Below, in pieces: positions 1 through 5,666 of a DNA stretch of 13,327 bases. The DNA is from Acidobacteriaceae bacterium (GTDB lineage: Bacteria > Acidobacteriota > Terriglobia > Bryobacterales > Bryobacteraceae), in NCBI GenBank assembly GCA_019244945.1, contig JAFASD010000284.1:1-13327 (forward strand). Reading direction: 5' to 3'. The first letter of the stretch is position 1, and each line of letters starts with the position of its first letter. The position numbers and the translations under genes are program-made. Below the pieces are notes generated by a model. It was not told the origin of the DNA, made no database searches, and saw only the letters and a list, made by a program, of their open reading frames with translations.

Positions 1-305
1 GCGGCGGTCAGTTTGAGCCAAATATCCGTTTCAGCATTGAGTCGTTTTCGACCAGACCGGGTGAGTTCGTAGTATTTGGCCCGGCGATTGGTGTTTGATG
101 TGCCCCATCGTGCCTTGATCCAGCCTCGCCGCTCCAATCGATGTAGAGCCGGATAAAGCGATCCTTGCCGCACCTGAAGAACTTCGCTGGAAACCTGTTG
201 GATGCGCTCCGATATCGCCCAGCCGTGTTGGGGGCCCAGGGCGACGGTTCTGAGAATCAGCAGGTCGAGAGTGCCCTGAGGAAGATCAAGGCCAGTGTTT
301 GACAT
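1..305 (-). CDS. PadR-family transcriptional regulator, 3' end cut by the left window edge
   Basis: Reading the minus strand from an ATG at 305 gives an open frame with no stop before the window edge (101 residues visible). It carries the PadR winged-helix hallmarks in order: GTLDLLILRTV (about residues 11-21), HGWAISERI (28-36), the recognition-helix and turn motif GSLYPALHRLERRGWI (about 49-64), and RRAKYYELTRSGRKRL (about 73-88). Members of this PadR group are usually 105-120 residues, so little is missing. PadR proteins are dimeric DNA-binding repressors, often tuned by small ligands or phenolic compounds; the ligand cannot be told here. A GGGAGC ribosome site lies about 10 bases before the ATG, supporting this start. 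By analogy with the two other PadR genes in this window, an ADOP permease gene probably overlaps its 3' end outside the window (inference). It is divergent from the M23-like gene, with 165 bases between them. Confidence 0.92.
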   Translation of the reverse strand, partial: MSNTGLDLPQGTLDLLILRTVALGPQHGWAISERIQQVSSEVLQVRQGSLYPALHRLERRGWIKARWGTSNTNRRAKYYELTRSGRKRLNAETDIWLKLTA

Positions 306-326
306 GGGGGTCTGCGCTCCCTTTCA

Positions 327-358
327 CTTCGACATAAGTATACCTCGTCGTGTCGAAG
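327..358 (-). promoter_or_regulatory. Promoter and candidate autoregulatory operator of the left PadR gene
   Basis: A perfect 8-base inverted repeat, CTTCGACA (327-334) and TGTCGAAG (351-358), is separated by 16 bases. Between the arms on the minus strand lies TATACT (337-342), a good -10 hexamer about 30 bases before the PadR start. No strong -35 is visible at 17 bases; CTTGTG or TTGTGC lies at 16 or 15 bases. A dimer bound to both arms would cover the -10 region, the classic layout for PadR autorepression. The repeat is seen directly; operator function is inferred. Confidence 0.6.
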
Positions 359-458
359 CACAAGGGCAGAACTTTGCCAAGTTGAGCAGGGCGGAACCGA
401 CACGGTGTAGTGGCGTTCAGTAGTAACAGAGCATCGCAAGAGTAAGCCACAGCCAATG

Positions 459-470
459 TAGTATAAAGTC
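459..470 (+). promoter_or_regulatory. Possible -10 element immediately before the M23-like gene
   Basis: TAGTAT (459-464) overlaps TATAAA (462-467) just upstream of the GTG at 471. No convincing Shine-Dalgarno sequence and no good -35 are visible. If TAGTAT is the -10, transcription would begin at or next to the GTG and the message would be leaderless. This is weak evidence from position and composition only. Confidence 0.25.
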
Positions 471-1613
471 GTGCGTGCGGCGATTCTTCTTTTCTTCTGC
501 TGCAGCATTCACGGTTCTGGGCAAACACATTCGCGATTTCCCGTTGACATCACGTTCGGGCCGCCTCCGCAGCCCGTGTCAATCGACGGCCAGCTGCACC
601 TCGTTTACGAGATTCATCTGACCAGCTTCGGGGCCAGGCCTACAGATTTGCTTAGCCTGGATGTGCTCGGCGAGAACGACTCGCGTCCCCTCGCGTCCTT
701 CAGCGGCGATGGGCTGGAAAAAATTGTGTGGCCGGCGGGATCGAGAGACGAGGCCGCTCGCGCACGATCGGTTGCGAGTGGCGGCACTGTCGTTGTTTTT
801 CTCGACATTGCCCTACCACCGCAAGCTCACCCCCCGGCCGTGCTACATCATCGCTTTAAGCTTTCCGTCACGATTGACACGGGCGCGGTCGAGAGCACTT
901 TCGACGCGCCCAGCATTTCCGTCGTACAGAGTGCTGCGCCCATTCTGCGTGCTCCGCTGAGTGGCCCCGACTGGGTCGCGGAGAACGCGCTGACTACAGT
1001 GGACCATCGCCGGGCATTCGCGGCGACTGACGGTAAGGAATTCATCGCGCAACGCTTTGCCATCGATTGGGTCCGCATCGGCCCGGATCGCCGGCTGCTT
1101 CACGGTGATCCGAAGTCAAACAAGAACTATTATGGCTACGGAGCAGAAGTCCTGGCGGTAGCGAATGCGCGGGTCGCTTCTCTCAGGGATGGCGAACCCG
1201 AGTATTCTGGGGTCACCGACATCTCCCAACGCAAGATCACTGCGGAGAACCTTCTGGGTAATTACATTGTGCTCGATCTGGGCGATCTCCGTTTTGCCGT
1301 TTACGCACATCTCCAGCCGGGCAGCATCTCGGTGAAGCTAGGGGACAAAGTCACTAGCGGACAACCAATGGCTCGTGTGGGCAATTCCGGCAACTCAGAC
1401 GCCCCGCATCTGCACTTTCAGGTTGTGGACGGCAACTCGCCCCTTGCTTCGGAGGGCGTGCCATACGGATTTGAAACGTTCACAGAAACCGGAATAGTCG
1501 AAAATGCGGACGCCGCTGGACTGACGGGAGCGTATCGCATTAAAATCGAGACCCCTCCCGGCGCTCGTCGGGGCGAGTTTCCCGCCGGTAACGCCGTGGT
1601 GACACTGCCTTGA
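471..1613 (+). CDS. Secreted M23/LytM-like metallopeptidase-family protein with altered first zinc motif
   Basis: The 380-residue protein starts with GTG at 471; an in-frame TAG at 459-461 prevents any further upstream start. Residues 1-18 or so (RAAILLFFCC core) form a Sec signal peptide. Residues about 22-150 form a beta-rich N-terminal domain with no motif I recognise. The C-terminal part is an M23/LytM-type fold: YGYGAEVLAVANARV (about 222-236), YAHL (His280), GDKVTSGQPMARVGNSGNS (about 290-308) and HLHF (His313, His315). Classic M23 enzymes bind zinc with H-x3-D plus the second His of HxH. Here the first motif reads RFAID (Arg195-Asp199), so the usual first His is Arg. His211 in LLHGDP might substitute, or the domain may be a non-catalytic cell-wall binder or enzyme activator. 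Family assignment is secure; activity is uncertain. It is divergent from a PadR gene and lies 69 bases before the next PadR-ADOP pair, suggesting an envelope role. Confidence 0.82.
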   Translation: MRAAILLFFCCSIHGSGQTHSRFPVDITFGPPPQPVSIDGQLHLVYEIHLTSFGARPTDLLSLDVLGENDSRPLASFSGDGLEKIVWPAGSRDEAARARSVASGGTVVVFLDIALPPQAHPPAVLHHRFKLSVTIDTGAVESTFDAPSISVVQSAAPILRAPLSGPDWVAENALTTVDHRRAFAATDGKEFIAQRFAIDWVRIGPDRRLLHGDPKSNKNYYGYGAEVLAVANARVASLRDGEPEYSGVTDISQRKITAENLLGNYIVLDLGDLRFAVYAHLQPGSISVKLGDKVTSGQPMARVGNSGNSDAPHLHFQVVDGNSPLASEGVPYGFETFTETGIVENADAAGLTGAYRIKIETPPGARRGEFPAGNAVVTLP

Positions 1614-1641
1614 GGTGCCAGCACAAACCCTAGCAGAATTC

Positions 1642-1675
1642 AATACGCGCAAAGGGCCCTGGGGCGTATTACAAT
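1642..1675 (+). promoter_or_regulatory. Inverted repeat overlapping the likely -10 of the second PadR gene
   Basis: Perfect arms AATACGC (1642-1648) and GCGTATT (1664-1670) are 15 bases apart; a looser match extends outward, since ATTC before one arm faces ACAAT after the other. The right arm runs into TACAAT (1670-1675), a good -10 hexamer, 7 bases before the ATG at 1683. No clear -35 is seen. The repeat is a candidate operator for the PadR protein encoded directly downstream; function is inferred from position. Confidence 0.5.
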
Positions 1676-1682
1676 GGGTCGT

Positions 1683-2033
1683 ATGTCTACCGTAGACGAT
1701 CCACGGGAGTCGCTCGAATTTCTTCAAGGCACGCTCGAGGTCTTGATCCTGCGGAGTCTGCAAATCGCGCCGAATCACGCCTACGGCATCTCGCAATTTA
1801 TTCGTCAGCAGTCCGAAAACGAGTTCGTGGTCGATAACGGGTCGCTGTATCCGGCGCTGCAGCGCTTATTGCAGCGGGAATGGATCAGCGGTGAATGGAA
1901 GATGTCGCCGAATGGGCGGCGGGCGCGGTATTACAAGCTGAGCGCGCTCGGCCGCAAACAACTGGCGAAGTCGCAATCCGAGTGGCGACGTTTCGTGCAG
2001 GCCATGAGCCGCATTCTGGAGCCGCAACAATGA
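1683..2033 (+). CDS. PadR-family transcriptional regulator paired with ADOP permease 1
   Basis: A 116-residue winged-helix regulator. Visible family motifs are LQGTLEVLILRSLQ, HAYGISQFIRQQS, GSLYPALQRLLQREWI and RRARYYKLSALGRKQL. It departs slightly from the usual PadR consensus: HAYGI replaces HGYGI, EWKMSPNGRRARYY replaces the common WG-x-S-E-x-x-R-x-A-KYY stretch, and LSALG replaces LT-x-x-G. An alternative in-frame ATG lies at 1674, adding M-G-R. I prefer 1683 because it gives a typical short N-terminus and sits 7 bases after a TACAAT box, but neither start has a good Shine-Dalgarno sequence, so a leaderless message is possible. The stop overlaps the start of the permease gene in ATGA, so the two are almost certainly cotranscribed and translationally coupled. 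The likely role is autoregulated repression of the permease operon. Confidence 0.93.
   Translation: MSTVDDPRESLEFLQGTLEVLILRSLQIAPNHAYGISQFIRQQSENEFVVDNGSLYPALQRLLQREWISGEWKMSPNGRRARYYKLSALGRKQLAKSQSEWRRFVQAMSRILEPQQ
2018..2021 (+). promoter_or_regulatory. Ribosome binding site that fixes the ADOP1 start
   Basis: GGAG lies 8 bases before the ATG at 2030, inside the 3' end of the PadR gene. It decides for the ATGA-overlap start over the much longer open frame, which reaches back to 1895 inside the PadR gene and adds residues with no family resemblance. A second ATG follows immediately at 2033. Confidence 0.6.
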
Positions 2034-4666
2034 TGCGAGAGTGGTGGGCAAAAGTTCGTCAGGCGTGGTCGCGGAGGCGGAATTTAGCCGATCTGCGGGA
2101 TGAAATTGAGGCTCATTTGGAATTCGCGCGCGAGGACAACGAGGCGCGTGGGATGACGTCCGAGCAGGCCCGCCGCGAGGCTGCTCGGCAAGTCGGAAAC
2201 AAAACGCTGCTCGAAGAAAACGCACGCGAAGCCTGGGTCTTTCCGCGTTTGGAAAGTTTGTGGCAGGATTTGCGCTATGCGGCTCGCGGTTTTCGTAAAT
2301 CACCAGCGTTCACCGTGTCCACTATCGTCACGCTTGCACTGGGCATCGGCGTGAATACGGCGATTTTCAGCGTCGTGTACGCGGTTCTGCTCCGGCCTTT
2401 GCCGTATCCAGCGAGCGAACGGCTGGTATGGCTGGGTGAATCGACAGGGAAGGCGGCCGGCATTTCCGTGACGTGGTTGAATTTTGAGCACTGGCGCGCC
2501 GAAAACCGTAGCTTTGAAGACCTGGCCGCGTACCATACTGGCGATTTCACATTGACCGGCCGCGGCGATGCCGTTCTCACGCACGCCGGTCTCGTTACTA
2601 GCGCGTTTTTCAAACTAACCGGTTCGCGGCCACTCTTTGGAAAGCTATTCAGCACGGAGGACGAGAGGTTCGGTGCTGCTCCGGTCGTTGTCGTGGGCTA
2701 TGAGTTCTGGGCTCACAATCTCGGCGCAAATCCTAATATCCTGGGCACAACACTTGACCTGAACGGCACGGCGTATCAGGTGGTTGGCGTGCTAGCACCC
2801 GGGCCGAAATTTCTGAATCGGCCGTTTGACCTCTGCCTACCGTTAGGTCCGCACGAAGACCGCTTGGATCGGGGCCGGCATGGATCCACACGCGTTTTGG
2901 GGCTTTTGAAGCCGGGCGTGACACTCGCAGCCGCGCGAGCCGATCTCGATCAGATCATGCGACGGCTTGATGTAAGCGACCCTTCCACAGAAAAAGGGCA
3001 TGACGCTTACGGCGAATACCTGATCGAGACGCGCACTGGCGAGATTCGGCCCACGCTCATGCTCCTGATGGGCGCGGTGCTGCTCGTGTTGCTGCTTGCA
3101 TGCGCGAACGTCTCGAATCTGCTGTTGGCGCGCAGTACAGAACGTGTGCGGGAATTCGCGATTCGCTCGGCGATTGGCGCGGGTCGCGCACGATTGGCGC
3201 GGCAGCTATTCAGCGAAACACTGCTGCTCACATTTGCGGGCGGAGCGGTGGGAGTCGCTGTGGCTGCTGTCTGCTTGCGAGTGCTGCAGCATACGGCGCC
3301 AAGCGATATCCCGCGGCTTTCGGAAGTCTCGCTGGACGTGACGGTATTGGCTTTTGCCTGTGCGGTCACGCTGCTCGCCGGTTTGATTGCAGGCATGGCG
3401 CCGGTCAATAGCGCCAGCAATCTGGATCTGACCAGGGCGTTGAAAGAGGGCGCACCTGGGGCGGGCAGTGGGCGCAGGCGGGAGGCACTCGGACGTCTGC
3501 TCGTGGCCGGCGAAGTAGGAGTGACGGTTGTGCTGGCGTTTGCGGCTGGGCTGCTCGTTCGAAGTCTGCTGATCGCTCAAACTGCTTACCCGGGTTTCGA
3601 CGCGGACCATGTGTTAGCGCTAGAACTCCAGTTGCCGCCGGGAGCTTACACGAATGGCGATGCCGCGGAGAGATTTTATTTCAATCTGAAGGAGAAACTG
3701 CGCCGCGAACCGGGCGTCGAAGCAGTTGGCTCGGTGAATTGTCCACCTTCCGCGGGCGATTGCGGGGACTGGTGGTATTCGGTACCTGGACGTGCTGTTC
3801 CGAGCCGGGAAGATGTTCCTCTGACGCTGACAAATATTGCGGACGCGGACTATTTTCGAACTATGCATATTCCGCTGAAGGCGGGCCGCGATTTCAGCGA
3901 TGCCGATCGGGCCGGCGCGGCGCCCGTCGCGATCGTAAACGACACACTTGCGCGAAGGTGGTGGCACTCGCCCGGCGAGGCGATTGGGCAAGAGATTAAG
4001 CTGGGCGGCCCCTACAATAAAGGACCTCTGCTTCAGATTATTGCTGTAGCAGGGGACGTCAGTCAGCTGGGTCTAGATACGATCCCAGAGCCCGAGATGT
4101 ATTCTCCGTTCTCGCAGAACCGATCCGGGGCGATGGTTGTGATGATGCGAACAGCAGGGGAACCGGAATCGCTCGCGCGTGCCGTGCGGCGTGATGTCGC
4201 ATCGCTCGATCGCAATATCCCAATCCAGTCTTTAAAGCCGTTCCGTTCCTGGTTGGCGGCGCCCCTCGCCAGAAGGCGTTTCAGTACGTTGTTGCTGGGA
4301 GTCTTCGCCGCGCTTGCTTTCGTCCTCGCGGGCGTCGGAATTTACGGAGTGCTCAATTACTGGGTGAGAGCGCGCCAGCGGGAGATTGCGGTGCGGTTGG
4401 CGCTCGGTGCGCAGAGTTCGCGTGTGCTGGCATGGGCTGGCTCGCACATTGGGCGATTGCTTGCAAGCGGCATGATCGCGGGGCTTGCTGCAAGTTGGGC
4501 TGTTTCCCGGTGGTTGAGCAGCCTGGTGTTTCAGGTTTCGCCGCGTAGCCCATCGATGCTGCTGCTTGCGCTCGCGGCGGTGATCTTCATAGCAGCGCTT
4601 GCTGCGGCAATGCCTTTCTGGCGCGCCGTCCACACGGATGTGGTCGGGAATTTGCACGATTTTTAA
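2030..4666 (+). CDS. ADOP-type MacB/FtsX-like orphan ABC permease 1
   Basis: An 878-residue inner-membrane permease. Residues about 1-90 are the cytoplasmic prefix seen in ADOPs (LADLRDEIEAHLEF; EQARREAARQVGN; LWQDLRYAARGFRKSPAF). The rest is two fused MacB-like halves. TM1 is at about 94-120 (LALGIGVNTAIFSVV), followed by a large periplasmic domain, then an FtsX core with TM2 (about 343-363, ending ACANVSNLLLARS), the coupling-helix motif EFAIRSAIGAGRARL, TM3 (about 397-418) and TM4 (about 437-460). TM5 (about 487-510) opens the second half, with a second periplasmic domain and a second FtsX core near residue 750 (TM6-TM8), including REIAVRLALGAQSSRVL. Eight membrane segments fit the family. 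No ATPase gene is nearby, as is typical for these orphan permeases. The C-terminus (HTDVVGNLHDF) departs from the usual DP-x-x-ALR-like tail. The substrate is unknown; MacB relatives work in mechanotransmission or export of toxins, lipids and siderophores. Confidence 0.92.
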   Translation: MMREWWAKVRQAWSRRRNLADLRDEIEAHLEFAREDNEARGMTSEQARREAARQVGNKTLLEENAREAWVFPRLESLWQDLRYAARGFRKSPAFTVSTIVTLALGIGVNTAIFSVVYAVLLRPLPYPASERLVWLGESTGKAAGISVTWLNFEHWRAENRSFEDLAAYHTGDFTLTGRGDAVLTHAGLVTSAFFKLTGSRPLFGKLFSTEDERFGAAPVVVVGYEFWAHNLGANPNILGTTLDLNGTAYQVVGVLAPGPKFLNRPFDLCLPLGPHEDRLDRGRHGSTRVLGLLKPGVTLAAARADLDQIMRRLDVSDPSTEKGHDAYGEYLIETRTGEIRPTLMLLMGAVLLVLLLACANVSNLLLARSTERVREFAIRSAIGAGRARLARQLFSETLLLTFAGGAVGVAVAAVCLRVLQHTAPSDIPRLSEVSLDVTVLAFACAVTLLAGLIAGMAPVNSASNLDLTRALKEGAPGAGSGRRREALGRLLVAGEVGVTVVLAFAAGLLVRSLLIAQTAYPGFDADHVLALELQLPPGAYTNGDAAERFYFNLKEKLRREPGVEAVGSVNCPPSAGDCGDWWYSVPGRAVPSREDVPLTLTNIADADYFRTMHIPLKAGRDFSDADRAGAAPVAIVNDTLARRWWHSPGEAIGQEIKLGGPYNKGPLLQIIAVAGDVSQLGLDTIPEPEMYSPFSQNRSGAMVVMMRTAGEPESLARAVRRDVASLDRNIPIQSLKPFRSWLAAPLARRRFSTLLLGVFAALAFVLAGVGIYGVLNYWVRARQREIAVRLALGAQSSRVLAWAGSHIGRLLASGMIAGLAASWAVSRWLSSLVFQVSPRSPSMLLLALAAVIFIAALAAAMPFWRAVHTDVVGNLHDF

Positions 4667-4706
4667 AGATCGATAGTCCTCTAGAATATCTGCTGAGGAG
4701 GATCGC

Positions 4707-5624
4707 ATGCGTGCTGCCTTGCCGCTAATGCTCTTTCTCGCTCTTATATCGCCGTGTGTTGCTCAGACGACGGTCCCTGCACGGTATGCAGACCTTCCTG
4801 GGGTCGCTATCTACAACAACGGCTACGTCCTTAGCTGGGACCCAGAGTACACGCAGGTCACGGTGTACAATCGCGATCGCAAGCCAGCTTTCTCCGTGCT
4901 AGAGCGGAAGGATGATTCTTCTACGGTCATGTGGGCCGTCGATTCTGATGGCATAGTTGCCGGCGCGTACCAGCCGCGCGGCCTGAAGGAAGGCCGCATC
5001 GACCTGCTCGATCTCGCAAGCAACGTAATCCGCACGATCAATACCGGCTCTTACATTCCGCAGCAGGTAGTTTTTGCTCTGGATCATACTATCTGGACGG
5101 CCAGCTACAACGCTGCAAACGACGGCACTCAGGATTTCAACGTCCTTCACCATTACGCCCGAACCGGCGAAGAATTGGGACAGGCGCTTCCTTGGTCTCA
5201 AATTTCCGGCGACTTTACACATCCCGTAATTGGAATTATTCGTGGTGGCCAACTTCTCTATGTCGCAAACGATCGCATCGGCTGGAATGCGGCTTTGCAC
5301 CCCGGCCCCCGTACCTGGGTCGAAGTTAGCTTTTCAGGAGTCCTTCTGGGGAAATACGAGCTGAAAACGCCGGATGGGCTCTCCCTTTTCCCATTGGCCA
5401 TGACTAGGGGCGGCAACGTCTACGCGATGATTTTCAAATCTCACTCGGCCCGCTTTGCGGTTCTCGATCGTTCGAAGGGAGTCTGGCAAAAAGTTGTCGG
5501 CGATCCCGGGGGCGGGCTTATCGGCTCGGAAGGGGACAATCTGGTCTTCTTCACGCGAAACGGAGCTTGGACAACGCTTAATTTCGTGCCGTGCGGGTGG
5601 TTACGAGTCGAGCAGACGCCATAA
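4707..5624 (+). CDS. Secreted protein of unknown function
   Basis: A 305-residue protein that I do not recognise. It has a clear Sec signal peptide (MRAALPLMLFLALISPCVAQ, cleavage likely after AQ at about residue 20). The start is secure: a strong Shine-Dalgarno run, GAGGAGGA (4695-4702), sits just before the ATG. The mature part is rich in short beta-strand stretches separated by turns, such as VLSWDPEYTQVTVYNRDRK, GRIDLLDLASNVIRTI, GQLLYVANDRIGW, GNVYAMIFKSHSARFAVLDRSKGVW and GDNLVFFTRNGAWTTL. This pattern fits a beta-propeller-like fold (inference). No catalytic motif and no lipobox are seen. It starts 40 bases after ADOP permease 1 and may be read from the same message; a TAGAAT box at 4682-4687 could be a separate -10, without a good -35. 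It converges with ADOP permease 2. A role alongside the permease is only a guess from position. Confidence 0.72.
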   Translation: MRAALPLMLFLALISPCVAQTTVPARYADLPGVAIYNNGYVLSWDPEYTQVTVYNRDRKPAFSVLERKDDSSTVMWAVDSDGIVAGAYQPRGLKEGRIDLLDLASNVIRTINTGSYIPQQVVFALDHTIWTASYNAANDGTQDFNVLHHYARTGEELGQALPWSQISGDFTHPVIGIIRGGQLLYVANDRIGWNAALHPGPRTWVEVSFSGVLLGKYELKTPDGLSLFPLAMTRGGNVYAMIFKSHSARFAVLDRSKGVWQKVVGDPGGGLIGSEGDNLVFFTRNGAWTTLNFVPCGWLRVEQTP

Positions 5625-5666
5625 TCTCGACGCGCGCGAGTTATGCCTGGGGACGTGCGCGTTTCG

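Noticed and set aside
1895..2029. N-terminal extension of the ADOP permease 1 open frame into the PadR gene
   Set aside because: It overlaps the well-supported PadR coding sequence, has no family resemblance, and the ATGA start at 2030 has its own GGAG site.
4652..4687. TTGCAC and TAGAAT as a separate promoter for the secreted-protein gene
   Set aside because: The two hexamers are 24 bases apart, too far for a sigma70 promoter. TAGAAT alone is not enough.
5626..5640. Small hairpin CTCG-N7-CGAG between the convergent secreted-protein and ADOP2 genes, considered as a terminator
   Set aside because: The stem is only four base pairs plus CG-rich slippage, and no U-run follows on either strand.
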